A DNA stretch of 39,920 bases from positions 1 through 39,920 of the forward strand of contig CALXLI010000034.1 in assembly GCA_944389155.1 (NCBI GenBank), given 5' to 3'. The translations under genes were made by a program, and so were the position numbers. Positions 7,972-16,354 of the stretch are shown in pieces. How positions within the stretch are numbered: position 1 is the stretch's first letter; every line of letters begins with the position of its first letter. The notes below the pieces were generated by a model. That model did not search any database. It was not told the origin of the DNA and was given only the letters and a program-made list of their open reading frames with translations. Source of the DNA: an uncultured Spirochaetaceae bacterium. GTDB taxonomy: Bacteria; Spirochaetota; Spirochaetia; Sphaerochaetales; Sphaerochaetaceae.

Positions 7972-8487
7972 TTATATGTTTTTTTGATATAAAGATGTAT
8001 AAACCATCTGCCCGTCAATACGCTCGGAAAGCATCAGGTCCATCGCTTTGACTTCAGCTTCTATTCTCTCTATCTGTCCTGTGCGGGCTGTAGTTATCAC
8101 CCGGCGTCCAAGCGTTATGTGCGGCTTGTACTTCCGCTTTTCAAGGTTGAAGCCTGATGATAGAAGAGCTTTGTGCAGGTTTCTCTGAAGCGTCATGAGC
8201 TCATTGTCCTCCCTTGCTCCTACCCACCATATATCCCCATCAGGACGTGAAAAAGAGCCTATCCTGTCCATCTCGATGGTGAAAGGCCTGAACGAAACGC
8301 TATCTATTGCATCGATAGCACGACTACGCTCAGCAGGGCTGCACTCTCCCAGGAACTCAAGCGTCAGGTGAAGGTTGCTTCTTGGAACAAATGTTCCATG
8401 AGAAGACTCATCATGCAGTGCATCGCGAAGCTGTGATAGTTTATCAACAACATCATCATCAAATAGAATCGCTATGAAAAGACGCAT
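7972..8487 (-). CDS. thpR: RNA 2',3'-cyclic phosphodiesterase (ThpR/LigT)
   Basis: The 171-residue protein has both hallmark H-x-T-x motifs of the 2H phosphoesterase superfamily, HLTL at residues 40-43 and HITL at 123-126, in the spacing usual for ThpR/LigT. The family opens 2',3'-cyclic phosphates on RNA ends in the cytoplasm and ligates tRNA halves in vitro; its physiological role in bacteria is uncertain. Start: the ATG at 8487 begins MRLFIAI, the standard N-terminus of the family. It has no SD; instead a -10 hexamer lies 6 nt upstream, so it is probably a leaderless message. Confidence 0.9.
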   Translation of the reverse strand: MRLFIAILFDDDVVDKLSQLRDALHDESSHGTFVPRSNLHLTLEFLGECSPAERSRAIDAIDSVSFRPFTIEMDRIGSFSRPDGDIWWVGAREDNELMTLQRNLHKALLSSGFNLEKRKYKPHITLGRRVITTARTGQIERIEAEVKAMDLMLSERIDGQMVYTSLYQKNI

Positions 8488-8493
8488 GAATAC

Positions 8494-8522
8494 ATTTTAA
8501 GAGGGAGATTATGCAGAAGCAA
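8494..8522 (-). promoter_or_regulatory. Leaderless-type promoter of thpR
   Basis: On the minus strand TTGCTT (8517-8522), 17 nt, TAAAAT (8494-8499), 6 nt, ATG. Transcription would begin at or within a base or two of the start codon. Confidence 0.6.
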
Positions 8523-8563
8523 GAGAGCATACTTTATTGCTGAAAACTTCCTATAAGGTCAAA

Positions 8564-9058
8564 TCAATTCTTTGCTGACATCCTATTCAGATAAAGCGAT
8601 ATGAATTCCCAAATCGCAAGATTGGTAAAGTAAACTGAGAACAATGTGAAAATGCTGAACCAGCTGGAGCTTATTGCACCATCCTCTGCTGGGTTGATAG
8701 TGAACAAAATCAAATTGCAAAAAGCGGCCTGTAGAGTCCGCATGAGCGCTTTATTGGCTTTCCTTTTCCGAAATAGATGGTTTATGGCAAGCCCAAAAAG
8801 AATGATGCCTATTATGAATACAGCTAGCTGAAAAAGGAATATCCACAGTCTCCCTTCATCAATGTAACTGGCCTTCAGAGGAACAGTCAGCAGGAAAACC
8901 ACTGCAAAGACACAATGAACAAAGATTTTTGCAATCCTTGCAATGAGGTTTGAACAGTTGGCAGTACGATCCATATCCAAGACATTCTGCCATAAAGCAT
9001 TATCTATCAATATATAATCCAAGTTAAATCTTGGTGAAATAGACTCTAACGCATGCAA
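8564..9058 (-). CDS. Four-helix membrane protein of unknown function
   Basis: The open frame encodes 164 residues with about four hydrophobic helices (around residues 45-62, 72-94, 108-122 and 132-155) separated by short basic loops such as FRKRKANK. I do not recognise the family. The start is uncertain: the frame opens with a TTG at 9058, without an SD, 31 nt after the end of the GH3 gene on the same strand, so it may be read from that transcript. An internal ATG (MDRTANCSN, about residue 29) would keep all four helices and is an equally good choice. Likely location is the inner membrane. Confidence 0.55.
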   Translation of the reverse strand: MHALESISPRFNLDYILIDNALWQNVLDMDRTANCSNLIARIAKIFVHCVFAVVFLLTVPLKASYIDEGRLWIFLFQLAVFIIGIILFGLAINHLFRKRKANKALMRTLQAAFCNLILFTINPAEDGAISSSWFSIFTLFSVYFTNLAIWEFISLYLNRMSAKN

Positions 9059-9089
9059 TTGTTTGCTGTGATGATTAGATATTGATAAG

Positions 9090-11396
9090 CTACTGATCTG
9101 CCCTCCTATACTCTTTCAGTGCTTTGTATATAGCCTCAACATCAAGCCCGGAGTTCATTGATAGCGAGCGAAGAGGCATATCGTAAAGCATGGCCATCAT
9201 CATGGTCTCCAGATCCCCACCTATAGCTTTGTATGCATCGCTTGCTGCCTTTATGATAGGACCAAGCACGGCTTTTCCTGCCTCTGTCCTGAGAAGCTCT
9301 GAAACTGTTGAGTTCATGGTTATCTCACCTCTCTCTTCCACAAGAGGAAGCGATGATGGGAAAAGCGATTCGAAAGGAGGAAGCTTGCCTTTCTCCGCCT
9401 TAGCTCCATGGACGCTCATCAGCCCATCAATATGGACAGCTGCAGAGAGCGAAAGGGAACGGGATGATGTTCCGGCATAAATGATGTACTCACCATCTTC
9501 CACCTCAAAAGAATGAAGCACTGTATCATAATAAGAGAAAGCATCACGGGAAAGGGTGAAGGAAATCCTCTTCTCCTCGTCCGGCGCAAGGAATACCTTT
9601 TCAAATGCACGCAGCTCTCGGACAGGCCTCATTATCCTGCTGTTCTCCATGCCAACATAGATCTGGACAGTCTCTGCACCTTCTCTCTTTCCTGTATTCC
9701 TGACAGAAAGAGAAACCTCGACATTGCCTTCATTCTTCATGACCGAAAGCGATGATAGCTCGAACGATGTATATGAAAGGCCATAGCCAAAAGGATAGGC
9801 AACCTCTTTCCCGCACCAATCGTAGTATCTGTAGCCGACGAAGATGCTCTCCGTGTACATTACATTCTTCTCACCCGTGGAGAATGAGCTGAAGCATGGA
9901 GTGTCCTCTACGGAAAGCGGGAAGGTCTCAGGAAGCTTTCCTGATGGATTGACTCGTCCTGTCAGCACGGATGCAAGAGCGCTTCCAAGCCCCTGCCCTC
10001 CAAGATAGCAGTACATGAGCGCTGCTGCGTTCTTTCTGAAAGGAAGGATAACAGGGCTTCCCGCAAGAACTATAGCTATGACAGGAACAGATGCCTCAAT
10101 AAGGGACTCTACAAGCCTTACATGCCCCTCTGGAAGGTTCATGTGGCTTCTGTCAAAGCCTTCACTCTCATATGACTCAGGAAGTCCGATCAGGACAATC
10201 GCGGCTTTCTTTCCCATTGCTGTCTCAACAGCCTCTTTGATAAGCCCATCATCGCTTTCACCGGTTTCAACGATATAACCTGGCGCATAGTCAAACTCAA
10301 CGCCGTTTTCTGAAAGTGATTGCCTTATACTGTCCAGCATGGTTGGATTGATCCTGCTGCTTCCGGCGCCTTGGTATCTTGGGCTTTCCGCAAATGCCCC
10401 GATAAGAGCATATTTTCCCTTGCCAAGCGGAAGAGCTCCATCATTTTCCAGAAGCACGAACGATGAAGAAGCCATATCAGACGCAGTCTTATGATGCTGC
10501 TCCTTGCTGTATGGCTTGCGCTCATTGCCACCTGTCTTCAGTATAAGGGAGACAATACGTGACACGCACTTGTCTATATCGGAAATATCTAACGTGCCAT
10601 CCTCAAGAGCTTTCCTGAGCTTCTCCTCGTTCCTTGGCGAAGGGCCAGGCATCTCAAGGTCAAGGCCGGCAATCACTGCCTTGGCGCGATCATTCATAGC
10701 ACCCCAGTCGGTCATGACAGCGCCTTCAAAGCCCCATTCATCCCTGAGTACATCTGTCAGAAGCCATTTATTATCTGAGGAATACGTGCCGTTGATCATA
10801 TTGTACGAGCACATCACGGTCGCAGGCTGGGATTCCCTGACAGCTATCTCAAACGGCTTGAGGTAGATTTCCCTCAATGCTCTTTCATCCACAGCTGAAT
10901 TGCTGCTCATCCTGCGCTTTTCCTGGCTGTTCGCAGCAAAATGCTTGAGCGATGTACCGACTCCGTTTCGCTGTACTCCACGAATGAACGCTGCTGCCAT
11001 CTTTCCTGCTAGATACGGATCCTCAGAATAGTACTCGAAGTTCCTTCCGCAGAGGGGGCTTCTCTTTATATTGACGCCAGGACCTAGAAGCACAGCAACT
11101 TCTTCAGCTATGCACTCCTCGCCTATTGCGCATCCAACACGCTCAACCATGGCCTCATCCCAGCTTGCAGCCATAAGGCATGCTGGAGGAAAGCAGGTGG
11201 AAGGGACATTGTCATTGAGTCCTGCACCTTCTTTCTGCTTTCTCACGCCATGAGGCCCATCTGTTACCATGATCGACGGGAGAGAAGCGCTCCCGACTGC
11301 GGAAATATGCCACGAATCACACCCTGCAAGAAGCCTTATCTTCTCATCAAGGCTCATTCCGTCCACTATGCTCCTGATCTGTCCTTCTATTGCCAT
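9090..11396 (-). CDS. Glycoside hydrolase family 3 beta-glucosidase
   Basis: The 768-residue protein has the three GH3 parts: an N-terminal TIM-barrel with SIMVTDGPHGVR, LGPGVNIKRSPLCGRNFEYYSEDP, KHFAANSQE and the nucleophile segment VMTDWGA (Asp230); a C-terminal alpha/beta sandwich; and a fibronectin-III-like end domain. It removes beta-linked glucose (or a related sugar) from the non-reducing end of oligosaccharides. There is no signal peptide, so it probably acts in the cytoplasm on imported sugars. It follows trmB by 49 nt on the same strand but has its own promoter (TATAAT 6 nt before the ATG) and an inverted repeat over the -35 region, which points to separate regulation, probably by sugar. 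Confidence 0.93.
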   Translation of the reverse strand: MAIEGQIRSIVDGMSLDEKIRLLAGCDSWHISAVGSASLPSIMVTDGPHGVRKQKEGAGLNDNVPSTCFPPACLMAASWDEAMVERVGCAIGEECIAEEVAVLLGPGVNIKRSPLCGRNFEYYSEDPYLAGKMAAAFIRGVQRNGVGTSLKHFAANSQEKRRMSSNSAVDERALREIYLKPFEIAVRESQPATVMCSYNMINGTYSSDNKWLLTDVLRDEWGFEGAVMTDWGAMNDRAKAVIAGLDLEMPGPSPRNEEKLRKALEDGTLDISDIDKCVSRIVSLILKTGGNERKPYSKEQHHKTASDMASSSFVLLENDGALPLGKGKYALIGAFAESPRYQGAGSSRINPTMLDSIRQSLSENGVEFDYAPGYIVETGESDDGLIKEAVETAMGKKAAIVLIGLPESYESEGFDRSHMNLPEGHVRLVESLIEASVPVIAIVLAGSPVILPFRKNAAALMYCYLGGQGLGSALASVLTGRVNPSGKLPETFPLSVEDTPCFSSFSTGEKNVMYTESIFVGYRYYDWCGKEVAYPFGYGLSYTSFELSSLSVMKNEGNVEVSLSVRNTGKREGAETVQIYVGMENSRIMRPVRELRAFEKVFLAPDEEKRISFTLSRDAFSYYDTVLHSFEVEDGEYIIYAGTSSRSLSLSAAVHIDGLMSVHGAKAEKGKLPPFESLFPSSLPLVEERGEITMNSTVSELLRTEAGKAVLGPIIKAASDAYKAIGGDLETMMMAMLYDMPLRSLSMNSGLDVEAIYKALKEYRRADQ

Positions 11397-11402
11397 GAAA
11401 AG

Positions 11403-11442
11403 ATTATAAAAGGGAATCGGGGCATATCAAACAGGTTTTGAT
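11403..11442 (-). promoter_or_regulatory. Leaderless-type promoter and operator-like palindrome of the GH3 gene
   Basis: Minus strand: TTGATA (11425-11430), 16 nt, TATAAT (11403-11408), 6 nt, ATG. Over the -35 lies the inverted repeat ATCAAACAGGTTTTGAT (11426-11442, 6-nt arms, 5-nt centre). A repressor bound there would block the -35 box. Confidence 0.6.
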
Positions 11443-11445
11443 CAG

Positions 11446-12165
11446 CTAAAGCCTTTCAAGCCAGATTTCGTTGATAGTGTACTCTTTCTCCATGCCCTTC
11501 TTCTCGAACTTGGTTATGGGACGCCAGGCAACAGGTGGAGCAAATCCCTCGAATGGATTGTAGAGAAGAGGTTCGTTCTTTGCTGTCTCGACAACCTCCT
11601 CTGCATATTCCTCCCAGTCTGTCACCATGTAGATATACCCGCCTTTCTTCAGCTTTGAGGCAAGAAGATGAAGGAATGGAAGCTGCATCAGACGTCTTTT
11701 ATGGTGCCTCTTCTTTGGCCAAGGGTCCGGGAAGAATATATGGAAGCCCTCAATAGAGCCATCTGGAATCATATGCTCCAGGACATCCACCGCGTCGAAT
11801 CGGATTATCCTCACATTCTCCATGTCATCATCGCCAATGCGCTTGAGAAGCTTGACAAAGCCCTGCAGGAATACCTCTATCCCGATATAATTGCAGTCAG
11901 GACGGCGAAGCGCTATCTCATGCAGGGAGTCTCCCATGCCGAACCCTATCTCAATTACGACAGGGCGTTCTGTAGGAAAGATGGAGGAATAATCCAAGGC
12001 CTTATCCTCAAAGAAGAAGCCATAGCGCGGCATATAGCCCAGCACAGTCTCCTTCTCCTTATCTGAAAGCACGTTGTTGCGGAGGACATAGCTCTTTATC
12101 TTCCTCTCCTTGCCTTCCCTTATCTCAATCTTCCCAAGCCTTTCCAGGATTTCCTCTTCTCTCAT
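11446..12165 (-). CDS. trmB: tRNA (guanine-N7-)-methyltransferase
   Basis: The 239-residue enzyme carries the TrmB hallmarks: SAM-binding VIEIGFGMGDSL, NYIGIEVF, the FFPDPWPKKRHHKRRL block that contacts tRNA, and the C-terminal VTDWEEYAEEV. It makes 7-methylguanosine at position 46 of the variable loop of tRNAs. It has a family-typical length. Its ATG overlaps the mfd stop by 4 nt (ATGA type), so it is translationally coupled to mfd and lacks its own promoter. Confidence 0.95.
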   Translation of the reverse strand: MREEEILERLGKIEIREGKERKIKSYVLRNNVLSDKEKETVLGYMPRYGFFFEDKALDYSSIFPTERPVVIEIGFGMGDSLHEIALRRPDCNYIGIEVFLQGFVKLLKRIGDDDMENVRIIRFDAVDVLEHMIPDGSIEGFHIFFPDPWPKKRHHKRRLMQLPFLHLLASKLKKGGYIYMVTDWEEYAEEVVETAKNEPLLYNPFEGFAPPVAWRPITKFEKKGMEKEYTINEIWLERL

Positions 12166-15100
12166 ACCAATCTCCTAAGCTGCTCAAGGATGAACAGTGC
12201 CTTATCCTTCAGCGAGACAGCACTTGTCTGCATTCTCATCTTATCCATATGCCTTGAGTCCATCTGCACCTTCCCATCTGATAGCCTGAGAAGGTTTATC
12301 ACGCGGTCAGGATTGAGCGCTGAAAGCTTCGAGAACTCAATCTCAATGACCCCGCCACGCTCCGACAGATGATAGATTGAAAGACGGCGGCATATTATCT
12401 TGATCTCGGCGATGCAGAAAAGATTATCAACCTCAGCACCCATCTGTCCATACCTGTTCTCAAGCTCAGCCCTAAGCCCTTCAAGCTGCCCTTCTGTCTT
12501 TACCGATGCAATCTTCTTGTATGCCTCGAACTTCATCGCAGGATCCGGGATATAGCTGTCTGGGATGAAGCCTGAGTAGTCGAGCTCAAGAAGGACATCC
12601 TCTTCCCTTTCCTCTCCATTTGAGGTAAGCCTGTCTATCTCATCCTCCAGAAGCCTCATGTACATATCGAGACCGACAGCCTCAAGATGCCCGGACTGCT
12701 CACGGCCAAGGATATTCCCAGCGCCCCTTATCTCCATATCCTTCATCGCGACCTTGAACCCAGATCCAAGTGCCGTGTTCTCAGAAAGCACCCTCAGCCG
12801 TCTTATCGCATCATCGTTGAGCTCTGACCTGTCTTTATAAAGCAGATAGCAGTAAGCCTGACGGTCAGATCGGCCTACCCTACCACGCAGCTGGTAAAGC
12901 TGCGCAAGCCCGAACTTGTCCGCATTGTCTATGATGATCGTATTCACGTTTGGGATATCAATGCCATTCTCGATGATGGTTGTAGAGACAAGTACCTGTA
13001 TTCCCTCATAGACAAAGCGATGCATTATATCCTCAAGCTCCCCAGCTTCCATCTGTCCATGGGCGCTCTCAACGATGGCATATTTGACGTTCCTTCTTAT
13101 CATCTGGGAAACATCCTCAAGGTCATCAATCCTATTGTGAAGGAAGAACACCTGTCCCCCGCGCTCAAGCTCTCGCTCAATCGCTTCCTTGACGAGTGGC
13201 TCTGAGAACTGCCCTATCGTTGTCTCTATAGGCTGCCTTTCACGGGGAGCCGTAGTAAGGAGTGACATATCGCGGACCTTGAGAAGGGACATGTAAAGCG
13301 TCCTCGGAATCGGTGTTGCAGAGAGCGTGAGGGAATCTATATTCGTCTTCATCTGCTTGATCCGCTCCTTGTCCTTTACACCGAAGCGCTGCTCCTCATC
13401 GACTATCAGAAGCCCAAGATCCTTGAAATGGACGGACTTCTGCAGGATCTTATGCGTACCGAAGAGAACATCGATGCTCCCGCTCTCAACTCCCTGAAGG
13501 ACCTTCCTCTGATCCTTCGGAGCTACGAAACGTGAAAGTATGCCTGCACTTACAGGGAAAGTCCCAAGGCGGCTCCGGAAGTTGTTGTAGTGCTGCTCTG
13601 CAAGTATCACAGTCGGTGCCAGGAATGCAACCTGCTTGCCGCTCATCACAGCCTTGAACGCTGCACGGAACGCAATCTCGGTCTTTCCGTATCCGACATC
13701 ACCGCAGACAAGGCGGTCCATCACCTTGTCGCTCTCCATATCGCGCTTTATATCATCGATGCACTTAAGCTGGTCGGGTGTCTCTGTATGGGGAAATGCC
13801 GCCTCGAACTGAACCTGCCAGTCCTTATCCTTGTCAAAAGGATAGCCACGGGTTGTCTGACGCTCTGCGTAGAGATGCACAAGCTCCTTTGCAAGCTCCT
13901 GTGCATTCTTCATCGCCCTCTCTTTCTTCTTCGTCCAGCCTTGGGTTCCGAGGGCATCAAGCTTAGGTGGCTTCCCGTCATTTCCGATGTACTTCTCTAC
14001 AAGGTCCGCCTGCTCGATCGGAACATACAGGAACTCATCATTTGCATAGCGTATCTTTATATAGTCGCGCTCTGTCCTGCTTGACTTTATCCTTTCTATC
14101 TTGACAAAGCGGCCGATACCGTAATTGACGTGGACAACGTAGTCTCCTTCCTTAAGTTCGACAAAGGAATCAAGCGGAGATGAGACAGTCTCGACAATGC
14201 TCTTGGAGCGTGATTTGCGGCGGCCGAAAACCTCAGCGTCCAAAACGACAAGAAGCGAAAGCGGCTCAATCTGAAAGCCCGATGAAAGCTCCGATACGGA
14301 TATATCCACAGGGAAATCCCCAAGGACATTCTCAAGCCTTTCCTTCTGCACATCCGATGGAGCCACGACTGTAACGCTCCAGCTGTTCTTCAGAAGCGCG
14401 CTCAGGTCTTCCTTGAAGTACTTGACGTTCCCGAAATACGAACGGGACGGAGAGACTGCGAAGTGCAGGAACTCAGGCTGTGAGATATCATGGATGAGGA
14501 AAGCTGATGAAAGCGAAGAGGAAAAGTCCTCCCAAGGGAAGAGAAGCTTATCTGGAAGGATTGAATCAGGATTCTCCTTGTATGCCTCATTGAAGCGTGC
14601 CTTAGCCTCATTCTGCATAGCCTTCCAGCTGGTTGCGATCCTCTCCATGCCAGAGAGAATGAAATAGTCATCGTCCTCTATATAGCTTCCGATGTTCGTC
14701 ATCAAAGGACTCTCGCTTCCAGATATCATCGGGATATCAACACGTGAGAAATCCTTATGGGCCTTCTGCGTCAGCGGATCGTATGATGCAATGCGTTCGA
14801 TGCTGTCCCACTCAGCATACAGCCTCACTGGCTCATCTGCTGAGAACGGGAAGATATCCATAACCTCACCGCGTATGGAGAACGACCCCATCTCAAAGCA
14901 TGAGGACGAACGGAAATAGCCAGCCTTGACCAATGAGTCTGCAATGCTCTCAGGTTCAAATGCATCACCTTTCCTGATGCGTATTGTATAGCGGTCAAGG
15001 GACTCAGGACTCATCACAGGGGATACAAAAGCCCTTAAAGAAGAAACGACTATCCCGCTCTTCATGGCCCTTATCCTGTCAAGCGCCTTCTTCTGCTCAT

Positions 15101-15392
15101 ACTCAGACGAGGATGAAGTGTACTTTGAATAAAGCTGCTTGCCGCTTGAAGGAAGGTGAACAGCCTCTTCGCTGTCTATATCTGAAAAGAGCGTCTCTGC
15201 ACCCTCTTCCGTTGCCGTCACAACGAAAACACGGCCACCTCTTCTCTTCTGAACTATCTTCACCGCCAATGAGAGCGGATACAGATCAAGGCTATCAGCA
15301 CGCACAAGCCCAGCCTTGCCCTTCTTGAAAAGGGAAGGCCCTATTATTCTCTCAATATATTCTGAGACAAGCTTATCGATCTTCCTGTCCAC
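12162..15392 (-). CDS. mfd: Transcription-repair coupling factor
   Basis: The 1076-residue protein has the full Mfd layout: UvrB-like N-terminal module (residues 1 to about 340), the RNA polymerase-interacting CarD-like domain (about 413-470, GDYVVHVNYGIGRFV), RecG-like translocase with Walker A GDVGYGKT (564-571), a DEEQ box and a QLRGRVGRSD motif VI, and the C-terminal TRCF domain. It removes RNA polymerase stalled at DNA lesions and recruits UvrA. The start is GTG at 15392 without an SD; a -10 hexamer lies 7 nt before it. First gene of the mfd-trmB operon and divergent from the IMPase-family gene. Confidence 0.96.
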   Translation of the reverse strand: MDRKIDKLVSEYIERIIGPSLFKKGKAGLVRADSLDLYPLSLAVKIVQKRRGGRVFVVTATEEGAETLFSDIDSEEAVHLPSSGKQLYSKYTSSSSEYEQKKALDRIRAMKSGIVVSSLRAFVSPVMSPESLDRYTIRIRKGDAFEPESIADSLVKAGYFRSSSCFEMGSFSIRGEVMDIFPFSADEPVRLYAEWDSIERIASYDPLTQKAHKDFSRVDIPMISGSESPLMTNIGSYIEDDDYFILSGMERIATSWKAMQNEAKARFNEAYKENPDSILPDKLLFPWEDFSSSLSSAFLIHDISQPEFLHFAVSPSRSYFGNVKYFKEDLSALLKNSWSVTVVAPSDVQKERLENVLGDFPVDISVSELSSGFQIEPLSLLVVLDAEVFGRRKSRSKSIVETVSSPLDSFVELKEGDYVVHVNYGIGRFVKIERIKSSRTERDYIKIRYANDEFLYVPIEQADLVEKYIGNDGKPPKLDALGTQGWTKKKERAMKNAQELAKELVHLYAERQTTRGYPFDKDKDWQVQFEAAFPHTETPDQLKCIDDIKRDMESDKVMDRLVCGDVGYGKTEIAFRAAFKAVMSGKQVAFLAPTVILAEQHYNNFRSRLGTFPVSAGILSRFVAPKDQRKVLQGVESGSIDVLFGTHKILQKSVHFKDLGLLIVDEEQRFGVKDKERIKQMKTNIDSLTLSATPIPRTLYMSLLKVRDMSLLTTAPRERQPIETTIGQFSEPLVKEAIERELERGGQVFFLHNRIDDLEDVSQMIRRNVKYAIVESAHGQMEAGELEDIMHRFVYEGIQVLVSTTIIENGIDIPNVNTIIIDNADKFGLAQLYQLRGRVGRSDRQAYCYLLYKDRSELNDDAIRRLRVLSENTALGSGFKVAMKDMEIRGAGNILGREQSGHLEAVGLDMYMRLLEDEIDRLTSNGEEREEDVLLELDYSGFIPDSYIPDPAMKFEAYKKIASVKTEGQLEGLRAELENRYGQMGAEVDNLFCIAEIKIICRRLSIYHLSERGGVIEIEFSKLSALNPDRVINLLRLSDGKVQMDSRHMDKMRMQTSAVSLKDKALFILEQLRRLV

Positions 15393-15399
15393 TCGATTG

Positions 15400-15428
15400 A
15401 ATATAATTGATTACTCCCTTTACATCAA
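15400..15428 (-). promoter_or_regulatory. Leaderless-type promoter of mfd
   Basis: Minus strand: TTGATG (15423-15428), 17 nt, TATATT (15400-15405), 7 nt, GTG. Its -35 is 10 nt from the -35 of the divergent promoter, so the two promoters are back to back. Confidence 0.6.
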
Positions 15429-15438
15429 TTGCGGCATG

Positions 15439-15467
15439 TTGAATCAAAAACCCCGCATCATTAAAAT
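15439..15467 (+). promoter_or_regulatory. Leaderless-type promoter of the IMPase-family gene
   Basis: TTGAAT (15439-15444), 17 nt, TAAAAT (15462-15467), 6 nt, ATG at 15474. No SD is present. Confidence 0.65.
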
Positions 15468-15473
15468 AACGCT

Positions 15474-16274
15474 ATGACCCTCGACACGGAAAAACTCAGC
15501 GTAATTGCAGATGAAGTAAGGAAAGCTGGAGCATTTGCATTCCAGAGACAGGCGGATGTAAGACGCACATTCAAGAAGGATGGCTCTGTGCTTACTGATG
15601 TTGATATGGCGATAAGCCACTCTATTGTCTCGAAGATAAGAACGCTCTTTCCAGGAGCAGCTGTAGTAAGCGAAGAGGAGGAGACAGGAACTGAACGGGA
15701 CGCTGAATGGACCTTCATCCTCGACCCCATAGATGGCACGGATGTATATTCACAGGGACTGCCATCATTTGCTGTATCGCTTGGAGTCCTTGACAGCAAC
15801 AGGGAACCTGTCGGTGCTTATATCGCAGCACCGCGCTTCGGCATCGGAACAGAGGAGATGTTCGTGCGCATGGATCCTGGGAAAACGCCACTTCTCAATG
15901 GCAAGGAAATAAAGATCCAGGGAGACAAGGACACAGTAAACGAAGTCACGACAGGGTCAAAGGCATTCAAGTACTTCGATTTCTCCTCATTCACAGGCAA
16001 GTTCAGGATATTCGGCTCTACGATCATCCACATGCTCTCCCCTGTCGTATTCTCATCAATCGAAGCATCTCTCACATTCTCATGCTACGCCTGGGACATA
16101 GCTTCATCGCACGCTGTGCTTAAAAGCGTCGGTATGGATTCTGTGTACGCAGACCTTGAGCCTCTCGTGTACGACGATGACTTCCTGTACAGAAAGCATC
16201 CACTCAGAGCTCCTCTTTATTCAGGAAGCGAAAAAGGAAGAGAAGCTCTCATAAAGATGCTGCCACCACTTTGA
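15474..16274 (+). CDS. Inositol monophosphatase-family phosphatase
   Basis: The 266-residue protein shows the metal-binding motifs of the lithium-sensitive phosphatase superfamily: SEEEETG, DPIDGTD and, near the C-terminus, CYAWDIASSHAVL (the WD motif). Members hydrolyse small sugar or nucleotide phosphates such as inositol 1-phosphate or 3'-phosphoadenosine 5'-phosphate using Mg2+. The substrate cannot be told from the motifs. The gene sits alone, divergent from mfd, with a leaderless-type promoter. Location cytoplasmic. Confidence 0.87.
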   Translation: MTLDTEKLSVIADEVRKAGAFAFQRQADVRRTFKKDGSVLTDVDMAISHSIVSKIRTLFPGAAVVSEEEETGTERDAEWTFILDPIDGTDVYSQGLPSFAVSLGVLDSNREPVGAYIAAPRFGIGTEEMFVRMDPGKTPLLNGKEIKIQGDKDTVNEVTTGSKAFKYFDFSSFTGKFRIFGSTIIHMLSPVVFSSIEASLTFSCYAWDIASSHAVLKSVGMDSVYADLEPLVYDDDFLYRKHPLRAPLYSGSEKGREALIKMLPPL

Positions 16275-16319
16275 GGAAAAGAGAGAAGATATCAACAAAA
16301 TACACCATTCAAAAAAGAT

Positions 16320-16348
16320 TTGTGAATACATCTGCCTCATGATAGAAT
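16320..16348 (+). promoter_or_regulatory. Leaderless-type promoter of the poly-G lipoprotein gene
   Basis: TTGTGA (16320-16325), 17 nt, TAGAAT (16343-16348), 6 nt, ATG at 16355. The geometry supports 16355 as the natural start rather than the in-frame ATG at 16389. Confidence 0.55.
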
Positions 16349-16354
16349 GAAGCC

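Noticed and set aside
12162..15392. Many long open frames on the plus strand across mfd
   Set aside because: They are antisense shadows of mfd, which is conserved along its whole length.
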